Shown piece by piece: positions 1 to 8,436 of a stretch of 31,722 nucleotides of DNA (position 1 is its first letter; each line of letters begins with the position of its first letter). The notes beneath the pieces are model-generated. The model did not search any database. It was given only the letters and a program-made list of their open reading frames with translations, and was not told the origin of the DNA. The translations under genes were made by a program, and so were the position numbers. The DNA is from Rhodocyclales bacterium (lineage in GTDB: Bacteria > Pseudomonadota > Gammaproteobacteria > Burkholderiales > Rhodocyclaceae): NCBI GenBank assembly GCA_021286885.1, contig JAJTBM010000001.1:1-31722 (forward strand). Direction: 5' to 3'.

Positions 1-61
1 GCTGCTTGTGGTATTGCTCCAGGGTGCGCAGATCAGAAAGGGAGGCGGAAGCTTCTGGCAT
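1..61 (-). CDS. N-terminal fragment of an unidentified protein
   Basis: Only the first 20 codons are inside the window (MPEASASLSDLRTLEQYHKQ), which is too little to assign a family. The ATG at 61 is preceded at good spacing by an AGGAGA ribosome binding site. It begins 13 bp after the stop of the HIT-family gene, so the two are probably co-transcribed. The rest lies beyond the left edge. Confidence 0.5.
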   Translation of the reverse strand, partial: MPEASASLSDLRTLEQYHKQ

Positions 62-74
62 GGTCTTCTCCTGC

Positions 75-530
75 TCAACCGGCGAGTTGTTCGGCGATGG
101 CGTTACGGATGGCCACGGCGAGACGGGCGTCATCCACCGCAGGGGCTGGGGAGGCTTGAATCTCCGGGCGGGCGCTGCCCCAGATGGGCTGGGGGAAATG
201 CCGGTCTTCCCGATACCGGGGGATCAGATGCCAGTGCAGGTGGGGCACCATGTTGCCCAGGCTGGCCAGGTTGATCTTGGCGGGCTGGAAGCACTCGCGC
301 AGGGCCACCTCCACCCCCATCAGGATCTTGAAGCAATGCAGCTGCTCAGCCGGGGTCAGGTCGCTCATCTCGGCCACGTGGGATTTCCAGATCAGGCGGC
401 AGTAGCCCGGGTAATCGGGGTCGGCCACCCGGATCACACGGCAACTGGCGTCCTGCCAGAGGATGTTTTCATCCTGCGCGGCGCACAGGGGGCAGTCGGG
501 AAGATGAATGGTCATGGTGGGGCAAGGCAT
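75..530 (-). CDS. HIT family protein (histidine triad nucleotide hydrolase/transferase)
   Basis: The 151-residue product matches the usual size of a compact HIT protein. The histidine triad is HLHWHLI, with H97, H99 and H101. In this family the middle histidine attacks the alpha-phosphate of a nucleotide substrate, so a cytosolic nucleotidyl hydrolase or transferase activity on dinucleotides or nucleoside phosphoramidates is expected; the natural substrate cannot be read from sequence. An N-terminal CPLC motif (C13, C16) is common in proteobacterial members. The start is uncertain: ATG 530 and the internal ATG 515 (MTIHL) both lack a good ribosome binding site, and the shorter form fits family alignments equally well. 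It is the first gene of a minus-strand pair running off the left edge. Confidence 0.9.
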   Translation of the reverse strand: MPCPTMTIHLPDCPLCAAQDENILWQDASCRVIRVADPDYPGYCRLIWKSHVAEMSDLTPAEQLHCFKILMGVEVALRECFQPAKINLASLGNMVPHLHWHLIPRYREDRHFPQPIWGSARPEIQASPAPAVDDARLAVAIRNAIAEQLAG

Positions 531-657
531 GCAAGGGATTTTGTAGGGATTCTAGCCCGGTTATATGGGATGTGACCCTAACAATGATCCGCGTACACCG
601 GCGCCGGAGTATGGCTTTTAGCCAATTCTGACCATTTATAACAGTTCCCGTAATGCA

Positions 658-1461
658 TCACTCCGGGCGATGAAATGGGCGGGTGGGCAGGGGTGCAGCA
701 GTGGCTTGACCCTCCACGAAAAGCACCAGATGGCCAGGCGGAATGGTGGTCCAGGGTTCGTTATCCGTCAGGGGCAGGGTGGCCACCACGGCGACCCGGT
801 CATCGGGTTGGGTGTGCTGGCGGAAATCCATGGTGATGTCTTGATCCTTCAGGTGCGCCTCGTCGAAGGGGGCTTGGCGCACCACATAGCTCAGGCGCGA
901 GGCCGCATGGGCGAGCAGACAGCGCCCGTCCGAGAGCAGGAAGTTGAATTCTCCATGGGCGCCGATGTCCCGGGCCATCTCGGCCACCGCCTGGTGGAGT
1001 GCAGCCAGATCAGGCTCACCCTCCGGAAAGCGCTGGCGCAGCCCTTCCATGATCGCGCAGAACGCGCGTTCGGAGTCGGTGCTGCCCACCGGCTGATACC
1101 AGCCCTGCGAGGCGGGTGCGTAGTCGAGCAGGTTGCCATTGTGGGCGAACACCCAGGGGCGTCCCCACAGTTCCCGCTGAAAGGGGTGGGTGTTCTCCAG
1201 CCGGGTTTCCCCCTGGGTGGCCTTGCGGATGTGGGCGATCACGTTGCGTGAGCGGATCGGATAGCTGCGCACCAGCTCGGCGATGGGAGAGGTGCTGCTT
1301 GCTTGCGGATCCAGAAACACCCGTACCCCCCGGTCTTCGAAGAAGGCGATCCCCCAGCCATCCTTGTGGATGTCGGTGAGCCCGCCCCGGGCCCGGAAGC
1401 CGGCGAAGGAAAAGCAAATATCGGTAGGCACATTGCAGTTCATGCCCAAAAGCTGACACAT
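658..1461 (-). CDS. Class II glutamine amidotransferase, YafJ-type
   Basis: The product is a 267-residue N-terminal-nucleophile glutaminase. After removal of Met the protein begins with the catalytic cysteine (MCQLLGM). Other family signatures follow: GWGIAFF, AHIRKATQG (glutamine-binding Arg), NTHPF and FAHNGNL (oxyanion Asn-Gly). The length is close to E. coli YafJ (about 255). These proteins lack a fused synthase domain; the partner that would use the ammonia is unknown, although some relatives act as gamma-glutamyl or formyl amide hydrolases. The reading frame stays open to 1635, but ATG 1461 is chosen because Cys2 must be the nucleophile and an AAGGAG ribosome binding site precedes it. 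It is transcribed divergently from the sirtuin gene. Confidence 0.92.
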   Translation of the reverse strand: MCQLLGMNCNVPTDICFSFAGFRARGGLTDIHKDGWGIAFFEDRGVRVFLDPQASSTSPIAELVRSYPIRSRNVIAHIRKATQGETRLENTHPFQRELWGRPWVFAHNGNLLDYAPASQGWYQPVGSTDSERAFCAIMEGLRQRFPEGEPDLAALHQAVAEMARDIGAHGEFNFLLSDGRCLLAHAASRLSYVVRQAPFDEAHLKDQDITMDFRQHTQPDDRVAVVATLPLTDNEPWTTIPPGHLVLFVEGQATAAPLPTRPFHRPE

Positions 1462-1577
1462 CTTGAATCTCCTTGGCTGTATGGGCTGGCAGGGTAAGGG
1501 CGAGTCGGTCAGAATTCCACCTTTGCGTCGGGAGTTCAATCCCGGCTTCTGCATAATCACATGCGAGTCCTGGCAGC

Positions 1578-2375
1578 ATGAATCCCCCCAGCCCCCATTC
1601 TTCTCTGCTTGCCCAGGCCGCCGGCCTGCTGGCATCGGCCCAACGCATTCTGTTCATCACGGGCGCAGGCCTCTCGGCGGACTCGGGTTTACCTACTTAT
1701 CGGGGCGTAGGCGGCCTGTATGAAGGGCAATTGACCGAACTGGGCATTCCCATCGAACAGGCCCTGTCGGGCCAGATGTTCAAACGCCGGCCTGAGGTGA
1801 CTTGGCAGTACCTGGCCCGTATCGAGGCTGCCTGCCGGGGCGCCCGTCCCAACGCGGCCCACTACGCCATGGCCCGGCTGGAGGCGATGCATGGCGGGGT
1901 GACGGTACTCACCCAGAACATCGACGGTTTCCATACCCAGGCCGGCTCCCATGATGTGATCGAAATCCACGGCAGCCTGCACACCCTGCGCTGCACCGCC
2001 TGTGCGCGCACTCGCCAGGTGGAAAGCTACGCCGGCCTCGCCCTGCCCCCCGAATGCCCCCATTGCGGCGGGATGCTGCGCCCCGAGGTGGTGCTGTTTG
2101 GCGAAAACCTGCCCGAAGCCGCCGTGCAGCGCTACGAGGCGGTGCTGGCCGCCGGGCCGGATCTGGTGATCTCGGTGGGCACTGGCAGCGCCTTTCCTTA
2201 CATTGCCGGCCCGGTGATCTGGGCGGCTGAGGCGGGGATTCCCACCATAGAAATCAACCCGGGTCATACCCCGGTGAGCGCACACGTGGAGATTCAGCTC
2301 CCGCTACGCGCTGCCGAGGCCCTGCCGGCCCTGCTGGAAGCCGCTGGCCTGGGGCTGGGAGCGTCTAATGCCTGA
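1578..2375 (+). CDS. cobB: NAD-dependent protein deacylase, sirtuin (CobB/SIRT5-like)
   Basis: The 265-residue Sir2 domain protein removes acyl groups from protein lysines, using NAD+ and releasing nicotinamide and O-acyl-ADP-ribose. Visible motifs are the NAD-binding GAGLSADSGLPTYR (29-42), TQNID (112-116), catalytic H131 in EIHGS, and a zinc ribbon with C139, C142, C160 and C163. Y78-L-A-R81 aligns with the YxxR pair of E. coli CobB and SIRT5 that recognises succinyl/malonyl-lysine, about 13 residues before PNAAH as in CobB, so desuccinylase activity is plausible (inference). The ribosome binding site is weak. The 3' end overlaps the SNF2 helicase gene by 8 bp, suggesting translational coupling. 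Despite the name CobB, nothing links it to cobalamin synthesis. Confidence 0.93.
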   Translation: MNPPSPHSSLLAQAAGLLASAQRILFITGAGLSADSGLPTYRGVGGLYEGQLTELGIPIEQALSGQMFKRRPEVTWQYLARIEAACRGARPNAAHYAMARLEAMHGGVTVLTQNIDGFHTQAGSHDVIEIHGSLHTLRCTACARTRQVESYAGLALPPECPHCGGMLRPEVVLFGENLPEAAVQRYEAVLAAGPDLVISVGTGSAFPYIAGPVIWAAEAGIPTIEINPGHTPVSAHVEIQLPLRAAEALPALLEAAGLGLGASNA

Positions 2376-5300
2376 TAGCTCCGATTTTGGCCGGCTGCTG
2401 GGGCAGCTGAATGATGCCACCCTGGCCGAGTTCTTTGCCCAGGTCACGCTGCTGCGGGCCCGGGCCTGTGTGGGCCAGGTGCGCAACCTGAGCCGGAATG
2501 GCCATCAGCTCCAGGCCCTGGTCCAGGGCAGCGAGGCCCAACCTTATAAGATCAGCATCAAGCTTGGGCGCAAGGAGTTCTACGGCCATAACTCGGTGGA
2601 CATCACCACCCGTTGCAGCTGCCCGGTGGGTAATCGCTGCAAGCACGCGGCGGCGGTGCTGATAGCCGCCCGGAGTGCCGACAATCTGCTTTCGGGCCCC
2701 CGGGACGAAATCCTGCGTTGGGCGAGCGAGGTGCGCAAGCGGATCACCAAGGCCGCCGGCCCAGCCAGCCGCAAGCCGGCCGCCAAGGAAGGGATCTTCT
2801 ACCTGTTCCGGCTGCTGCATGCCCTCACGGGCGATGGTGCTGATCGGCTTGAGTTGGGCTTGGCCAAGGCGCGCCTGAAGGCCGATGGCAGTCTGGCCGA
2901 CCAGGGGGCCGAATGGACCAACTACGAGCAGGCCCTGTTGCGCCCCCCCAGCTTTGTGCGCGATGAGGATTTGCATGTTTTTCGCCTGCTGCGCGAAAAC
3001 GCCCGCCGGGCCGGCGCCTATGGCTGGCCGGTGCTCCAGGGCGAGAGTGGGTTTGCGCTGTTCGAGGCGGCCCTCGCCACCGGGCGGGCCTACCTGTGGC
3101 ATGCCGAAGGGGGCGATCTGCGCCCCCTCAAGGCGGCCCCGTCCCGCCCTGGGCGCCTGGAGTGGCTGCCCATCCAGGAGGGTGGGTTCAAGGCTGCGGT
3201 ACTAACCGAGCCCCGCGCCCCCAAAGTGGTGGCGACCCAGCCCCTGGTCTATCTCGACCCCAGCGTTGGCGAAGCGGGCCGGGTCGAGCTGCCCGATGGC
3301 GCCCTGGTGGCCGAGCTGCTGCTCCTGCCACCCCTCAATCGGTATGAAGTCCCGATTATTGCCAGCACCCTCGAAGAACTCGCTCCCCGCCTGCCCTCGC
3401 CCGGCAGCCAGGTGGTGGTGGGCGAATACCGCGCCCCTTTCAAAGGACGGCTGGAGCTTTCCACCCTGCGCTGCTCGGGTTGGCGCAAGCATCGCAGCTA
3501 TGATCCGACCTTCGCCATCGAAGAGTACGATTTGGTGGTACCCCAGTTCTGCTACGGGGACGCCCGCTTCACCCCAGGCAGTACCGACACCTTGGCCAGC
3601 CTGCCGGATGGGCGTCTGGTCAAGGTGGAGCGCGATCAGGATGCCGAAGAACGCGCCTGGATGGTGTTCCAGACCCTGGGCTTCAAGCCCCTGCGGCGCA
3701 GCTGGTTCCACACCCCCGGCTTTGTGCCCGAAGGGGCCCATGGGCTGGATAGCGAGCCCCGCTGGGCCAACTTCTACGCCCTGATGGTGCCCCTGCTGGA
3801 AGAGGTTGATTGGGAAATCATCACCCCGTCCGGCTTCCGCCACCACATTCTGCTGCCGGATAGCTGGGAGGCGAGTATTGAAGAGGGCGAGGGTGGCTGG
3901 TTCGAACTGAGCCTGGGCATCGAGGTGGACGGGCGCCGGCTGGATCTGGCGCCCATGCTCCATGCGGTGTTCCGGCGCGACCCTCGCTGGCTGGATACAC
4001 AGCTGCTCGACCGTATTCCCGACGACATGCAGGTGGTCGTGGTGCTCGAAGGAGGCGAGCGCATTGGCCTGCCCGCCGGGCGCCTCAAGCCCCTCGCCCG
4101 CACCCTGGTGGATCTGTTTGATGGCAACGGTGAGGCCCGGGCCCTCTCGCCGCTGGATGCCCCCCGGGTGGCCGAGGCCCTGGGGGACGATTGGGAAGTG
4201 CTGGGCCGGGGCCGGTTGGATGAATGGCTGGAGCGCATCCGTCAGATGGCCCAGCCGCGCCGGGTGCCGGTGCCCCGGAGTTTCAAGCTTGAGCTGCGCC
4301 CCTACCAGCGGGAAGGCCTCAGCTGGCTCCAGCACCTGTGGAGCCATGATCTGGCCGGCATCCTGGCGGACGACATGGGCCTGGGGAAAACTGCCCAGAC
4401 CCTCGCCCACCTGCTGGTGGAAAAACGCGCCGGGCGGCTGGACAAGCCCGCCCTGGTGGTCTTGCCCACCTCGCTGGTGTTCAACTGGCAGCGGGAGGCG
4501 GAACGCTACGCCCCCGACCTCCGGGTGCTCAGCCTGCGGGGCAGCCAGCGGGCCGAGGCCTTCGAGCGCATCCCCGAGCACGATGTCTGCCTCACCACCT
4601 ACCCGCTCCTGTGGCGGGATCAGGAGGCGCTGCTGGCCCATGAGTTTCACGGTCTGATCCTGGATGAGGCCCAGACCGTCAAGAACGCCGCCAGTCAGGC
4701 CGCCCAGGTGATCCGCAAGCTCAAGGCCCGGCATCGGTTGTGCCTCACGGGCACGCCCCTGGAAAACCATCTGGGCGAGCTGTGGAGCCAGTTTGATTTT
4801 CTGTTGCCGGGGTTTCTGGGGGATTCCCGGGACTTCACCAGCCGCTGGCGTACCCCCATCGAAAAGCAGGGAGACGGGCTGCGCCGCCAGGTGCTGGCGC
4901 GCCGCATTGCGCCCTTCATCCTGCGCCGGCGCAAGGAAGAAGTGGCCCGCGACCTGCCGCCCAAGACCATCGTGGTGCGCAGTGTGGAGCTGGAAGGGCG
5001 CCAGCGGGATCTGTACGAAACCGTGCGTGCCTCCATGGACAAGCGGGTGCGGGAAGAGATTGAGCGCAAGGGCCTCGCCCGCAGCCAGATCGTGATCCTG
5101 GATGCGCTCCTCAAGCTGCGCCAGGTGTGCTGCGACCCGCGCCTGCTCAAAACCACCACGGCAGCCCGGGTCAAGGAGCGGGCCAAGCTGGATCTGTTGA
5201 TGGACATGCTGCCCGAGCTGGTGGAAGAGGGGCGCAAGGTGCTGGTGTTCTCCCAGTTCACCGGCATGCTGGAGCTGATTGCCGATGAGCTGCACGCGGC

Positions 5301-5748
5301 CGACATCCGCTATGTCACCCTCACGGGCAAGACCGAAGACCGGGAAACCCCCATCCGCCAGTTCCAGGAGGGCCAGGTGCCCATTTTCCTGATCAGCCTG
5401 AAGGCCGGTGGGGTGGGGCTCAACCTGACCGCCGCCGATACGGTGATCCACTACGACCCCTGGTGGAACCCCGCTGCCGAAAACCAGGCCACCGACCGGG
5501 CCCACCGCCTCGGCCAGACCCGGGCCGTGTTTGTGTACAAGCTGGTGGTGGCCGGCTCCATCGAAGAGAAGATTCTCGCCCTCCAGGAAAAGAAGGCCGA
5601 TCTGGCGGCCAGCATCCTGTCTGAAGACCACGAGGGCACGGTCAAGTTTGGCGAAGACGAGTTGCGGGCCCTGTTCGAGCCCCTGCCGGGCCCCGCCGAG
5701 GCCCCCAAGCCCCGGGGGCTGCGCAAGGCGGCGGCTCCATCAGCCTGA
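2368..5748 (+). CDS. SWIM zinc-finger SNF2-family helicase/ATPase
   Basis: This 1126-residue superfamily 2 DNA translocase starts with a SWIM zinc finger (C83, C85, C91, H93 in CSCPVGNRCKH) that may bind DNA or protein. A long middle region of about residues 100-630 has no recognised domain and resembles the SNF2-associated N-terminal region of bacterial members. The motor follows: motif I DDMGLGKT (668-675), motif II DEAQ (766-769), motif III LTGTPLEN, and the C-terminal lobe with LKAGGVGLNLTAAD and motif VI QATDRAHRLGQ (1040-1050). ATP-driven movement on double-stranded DNA or remodelling of protein-DNA complexes is expected; no nuclease motif is apparent. Its start lies inside the sirtuin gene, so the two are probably co-translated. 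Confidence 0.95.
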   Translation: MPDSSDFGRLLGQLNDATLAEFFAQVTLLRARACVGQVRNLSRNGHQLQALVQGSEAQPYKISIKLGRKEFYGHNSVDITTRCSCPVGNRCKHAAAVLIAARSADNLLSGPRDEILRWASEVRKRITKAAGPASRKPAAKEGIFYLFRLLHALTGDGADRLELGLAKARLKADGSLADQGAEWTNYEQALLRPPSFVRDEDLHVFRLLRENARRAGAYGWPVLQGESGFALFEAALATGRAYLWHAEGGDLRPLKAAPSRPGRLEWLPIQEGGFKAAVLTEPRAPKVVATQPLVYLDPSVGEAGRVELPDGALVAELLLLPPLNRYEVPIIASTLEELAPRLPSPGSQVVVGEYRAPFKGRLELSTLRCSGWRKHRSYDPTFAIEEYDLVVPQFCYGDARFTPGSTDTLASLPDGRLVKVERDQDAEERAWMVFQTLGFKPLRRSWFHTPGFVPEGAHGLDSEPRWANFYALMVPLLEEVDWEIITPSGFRHHILLPDSWEASIEEGEGGWFELSLGIEVDGRRLDLAPMLHAVFRRDPRWLDTQLLDRIPDDMQVVVVLEGGERIGLPAGRLKPLARTLVDLFDGNGEARALSPLDAPRVAEALGDDWEVLGRGRLDEWLERIRQMAQPRRVPVPRSFKLELRPYQREGLSWLQHLWSHDLAGILADDMGLGKTAQTLAHLLVEKRAGRLDKPALVVLPTSLVFNWQREAERYAPDLRVLSLRGSQRAEAFERIPEHDVCLTTYPLLWRDQEALLAHEFHGLILDEAQTVKNAASQAAQVIRKLKARHRLCLTGTPLENHLGELWSQFDFLLPGFLGDSRDFTSRWRTPIEKQGDGLRRQVLARRIAPFILRRRKEEVARDLPPKTIVVRSVELEGRQRDLYETVRASMDKRVREEIERKGLARSQIVILDALLKLRQVCCDPRLLKTTTAARVKERAKLDLLMDMLPELVEEGRKVLVFSQFTGMLELIADELHAADIRYVTLTGKTEDRETPIRQFQEGQVPIFLISLKAGGVGLNLTAADTVIHYDPWWNPAAENQATDRAHRLGQTRAVFVYKLVVAGSIEEKILALQEKKADLAASILSEDHEGTVKFGEDELRALFEPLPGPAEAPKPRGLRKAAAPSA

Positions 5749-5760
5749 GTTGCGGGCTTG

Positions 5761-5796
5761 CCGATTTAAACAGGGTTGAAACGGTGTTTAAACGGG
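5761..5796. terminator. Inverted repeat between convergent genes; possible bidirectional terminator
   Basis: TTTAAACA (5765-5772) and TGTTTAAA (5785-5792) are perfect complements around a 12-nt loop, and flanking CCG/CGG extends the stem across one bulged A. It lies between two convergent genes and contains the stop codon of the minus-strand gene. There is no T-run after either arm, so intrinsic termination is unproven. Confidence 0.4.
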
Positions 5797-7329
5797 TAGG
5801 GCGGTCAGCAGCAGGTCAAACCACTCGATCCAGTTTTGCCCGGGTTGCAGGCGCCCGCTCTGGCGCAGGGTGTTCAAAATCTCCCGCCCCTGGCGCAGAT
5901 GGGTGCGGCGCTCCCCCAGGGGCAGGCCCGCGTGGGCGCCCAGCTTGCTACAGGCGACGGCCACATCCACCTGCCACTGGGCATTGGCCGGATCGCGAAT
6001 GGCCAGCCCCCGGGCGATTTCGAGGGCATCCTGGTAGGCATCACTCGCCCCCGGGCCATCGCCCTGGGCGAGCAGCATGTCGCCGATCTTGTTGTAGCTC
6101 ACCGACAGATCCCGCAGGCACAGCAGGTTGTGGGGTTCCTTGTGGGCCAGGGCGCGGGTGATGAACACCCCACGCTGAAAGCTGGCCAGGGCCTCTCGGT
6201 GATGTTCGGCGGCCAGTTGCAGATCGCCGATCTTGAGGCAGCTCACCGCCTGATCCCGTTGCAGCTGGGTGTTGTTCGGGTCCAGCCGGGCCAGGCCGTC
6301 CACAATGCCCAAGCGCTCCTGGAAGGCCTCCAGGGCTGCGTCGGCATCTTCCAGGGCCTGGAAGGCATCGCCCAGCCGATCCAGGCTGACCGACAGATCC
6401 CGCTGCCACAGGGTGTTGCCCGGATCCTGGCAGGCCAGGGTTTCGGCAATGGCATGGCTGGCCCGAAAGGCTTTGAGCGCCTCGGCGGCCTCGCTACGCC
6501 CCAGCAGCACATTCCCCATCTTGATCTGGCTGACGAACAGATCCCGCTGCCAGCGGGTATTGGCCGGGTCCAGACGGGTCAGGCTGGTGCTCAGGATCAC
6601 GCATTCCCGGTAGGCCTTGAGGGCTTCGGCAGAATGGCCTTTTTGGGCCTGCTCATCGCCGCGCTTGCCCAGCAACACCATTAATTGGCGGCGCAGGGTG
6701 GGGTCTTGGGTGCGCGCCTTGAGGGCAGCCCGGGCGGCCAGCAGTTCGGGGCTGGGGGGATCGACCGGCGTTTCTTGTACTTGGGGCAGATGCTCCAGCA
6801 CGGGCGTCTGACTGGGCGCGCCCTGAGCGCTTTCAAGGCGCACGGTGGTACGCCGGTTGCCCCAGAATTCTGGCGCGTCCTGGATAAAAGCCTTTTCCAG
6901 GGCGGGCGGCAGACAGATCAGCAGGCCGGCGGGCAGGCTGTCCCGCAGGGCGTCATACATGCCGTTCAGGCGCTGGAACAGGAGCCGCCAGGCGGGGAAG
7001 TCATCCCCGTCGGCACTGCTGGCATCCAGCAGGATGAGCTGGAGTGCCTCGCTCGCCCCTGGTTTGCTCAGGCTGATCAGACAGTTGAGCACCAACCGGA
7101 TGAGGGCTTCACCCTCCAGGGCCTGGGTATGGGGCAGGAGTTCGCTGGGCAGCAGATGTTCCAGCTGCACCGGATGCCCCCGGCGCCCTTGTACCGCTTC
7201 CCGCAGGGGCTGGAGCAAAGGGCGGATCTGGCGTTTATCGTGGCAGATCAGCGCGTGAAACTGGAAACCCTTGCCCAGAGCGAGGGTGCCGATCAGGGGG
7301 GTGAGGGCCGGAGAAAGCAGGCTTGGCAT
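5788..7329 (-). CDS. TPR-like protein with 48-residue C-terminal repeats and an unassigned N-terminal domain
   Basis: The 513-residue protein has two parts. Residues 1-165 form an alpha/beta-like region with hydrophobic strands (LQLILLDASS, AGLLICLPP) but no Walker A motif or other catalytic signature that I recognise. From about residue 209 to 470 there are helical TPR-like repeats with the core N-x-x-WQRDL-x-V-S-x-x-K-x-GD. The repeat asparagines fall at 257, 305, 353, 401 and 449, exactly 48 residues apart, with a degenerate copy at 209. Such repeats usually form a protein-binding solenoid. No signal peptide or membrane segment is seen, so it is probably cytosolic. It converges on the SNF2 gene. 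Function is unknown; an adaptor role is a guess. The start at 7329 lacks a clear ribosome binding site. Confidence 0.82.
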   Translation of the reverse strand: MPSLLSPALTPLIGTLALGKGFQFHALICHDKRQIRPLLQPLREAVQGRRGHPVQLEHLLPSELLPHTQALEGEALIRLVLNCLISLSKPGASEALQLILLDASSADGDDFPAWRLLFQRLNGMYDALRDSLPAGLLICLPPALEKAFIQDAPEFWGNRRTTVRLESAQGAPSQTPVLEHLPQVQETPVDPPSPELLAARAALKARTQDPTLRRQLMVLLGKRGDEQAQKGHSAEALKAYRECVILSTSLTRLDPANTRWQRDLFVSQIKMGNVLLGRSEAAEALKAFRASHAIAETLACQDPGNTLWQRDLSVSLDRLGDAFQALEDADAALEAFQERLGIVDGLARLDPNNTQLQRDQAVSCLKIGDLQLAAEHHREALASFQRGVFITRALAHKEPHNLLCLRDLSVSYNKIGDMLLAQGDGPGASDAYQDALEIARGLAIRDPANAQWQVDVAVACSKLGAHAGLPLGERRTHLRQGREILNTLRQSGRLQPGQNWIEWFDLLLTALPV

Positions 7330-7401
7330 GGCAACCGGTCATCGGAGCGGGGCGCTTGTTCACCCACGCAGGCTAGGGGGAACCGACAGGCCGACAACGC
7401 A

Positions 7402-7457
7402 CTCCCCGGGGGAGATTCCGGCCTACGGTGGAAAGCCGGAATCTTACCCCAAAGGGG
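7402..7457. repeat. Cluster of three inverted repeats
   Basis: In the 141-bp gap between the dehydrogenase stop and the repeat-protein start there are three adjacent dyads. CTCCCC/GGGGGAG lies at 7402-7414; AGATTCCGGC/GCCGGAATCT, a perfect 10-bp stem with a 12-nt loop, at 7413-7444; and CCCCAAAGGGG at 7447-7457. Neither strand has a T-tract after the stems. The transcript in this gap would be strongly folded, but the role (terminator, mRNA stabiliser or repetitive extragenic element) is unknown. Confidence 0.6.
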
Positions 7458-7470
7458 ATGTTGGAACCCT

Positions 7471-8436
7471 TTATGCCATATCGTTCAGGTTGTTGCGTGG
7501 CTGGCCGTCGATGAAGGCTTCGATATTCTGTGTCACCTGGTCGGCCAGGGCCTGCATGGCTTTGCCGCTGGACCAGGCCACATGGGGCGTCAGGATGAAA
7601 TTCCCCAGGGCCAGAATGTCGGGCGCGAGGAGCGGGTTGTCCCGGGGCGGCTCTTCGGTCAGCACGTCAAAGCCCGCGCCGCCAATCTGCCCGGTGCGCA
7701 GGGCGTCGGCCAGGGCCTGTTCATCCACCAGCCCGCCCCGGGCGGTGTTGATGAGTAGCGCACCCGGTTTCATGGCCGCCAGCTCGGGGGCGCCGATCAG
7801 GTGCCGGGTGGCCTCGGTGAGGGGGCAATGGAGGCTGATCACGTCGGCTTCGCGGATCAGGGTTTCAAACGGCACATGGCCCGGGCGCAGATCGGTGGCG
7901 CCCTTGCGTTCGCCCTGGATCACCTGCATCCCGAAAGCCTCGGCCAGCCGGGCCACGCCCTGGCCCAATACGCCGCCCCCAAGTAGGCCCAGACGCATGC
8001 CGGCCAGATCACGGATGGGGTAATCGAAGTAGCAAAACTGGGTGCTTTCCTGCCAGCGCCCAGCCGCCACCGAGCGGTGGTAGGGCCCGATCTGGCGGGC
8101 GAGGGCGAGCAGCAGCGCAAATACGTGTTCGGGCACGGTCTCCCGGGCGTAGCCGCGTACATTGGACACCACGATGCCCCGGGCCCGGCAGGCATCCAGA
8201 TCCACGTTGTTATAGCCGGTGGCGGCAATCGCAATCATGCGCAGCCGGGGCAGACGGGCAATCAGATCGGCATCCAGCTTCACCTTGTTGATGATGGCGA
8301 TGGTGGCGTCCTGAAGGCGGGTTTCCACCTGATCTTGGGGGGTGGCCTCGTGGGCTGTCCAGTGGTGGGCCTGGCGGGGCGGGCGCAGATCGGCAATAAC
8401 GGCGCCGGATTCAAGATAGACGATGTGGTGTTGCAT
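7471..8436 (-). CDS. D-2-hydroxyacid dehydrogenase (glycerate dehydrogenase / hydroxypyruvate reductase type)
   Basis: This 321-residue NAD(P)-dependent oxidoreductase interconverts 2-keto acids and D-2-hydroxy acids. The nucleotide-binding loop is GGGVLG (153-158). The catalytic triad of the family is visible as R233 (NTARGG), E262 (LTEEPP) and H285 (LTPHVAW). Substrate specificity cannot be fixed from sequence; hydroxypyruvate or glyoxylate is likely because the closest-looking family members are glycerate dehydrogenases. Length is normal and the gene is intact. The ATG at 8436 has only a weak purine-rich site upstream. The neighbouring PEP-CTERM gene is divergent and not obviously related in function. 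Confidence 0.93.
   Translation of the reverse strand: MQHHIVYLESGAVIADLRPPRQAHHWTAHEATPQDQVETRLQDATIAIINKVKLDADLIARLPRLRMIAIAATGYNNVDLDACRARGIVVSNVRGYARETVPEHVFALLLALARQIGPYHRSVAAGRWQESTQFCYFDYPIRDLAGMRLGLLGGGVLGQGVARLAEAFGMQVIQGERKGATDLRPGHVPFETLIREADVISLHCPLTEATRHLIGAPELAAMKPGALLINTARGGLVDEQALADALRTGQIGGAGFDVLTEEPPRDNPLLAPDILALGNFILTPHVAWSSGKAMQALADQVTQNIEAFIDGQPRNNLNDMA

Noticed and set aside
1501..1577. Promoter between the amidotransferase and sirtuin genes (TTGCGT and CATAAT)
   Set aside because: The boxes are 23 bp apart, too far for a standard promoter.
1578..2375. Reading the sirtuin and SNF2 pair as a Thoeris-, DISARM- or DSR-like defence system
   Set aside because: The sirtuin has the full deacylase core and zinc ribbon with no effector fusion, and the required partner genes (TIR, methyltransferase, phospholipase D) are absent.
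3202..5631. An 809-codon open frame on the minus strand across the SNF2 gene
   Set aside because: It is a shadow of the GC-rich SNF2 coding frame; its product is low-complexity (H, Q, G rich) with no motif, whereas the plus strand has all helicase motifs.
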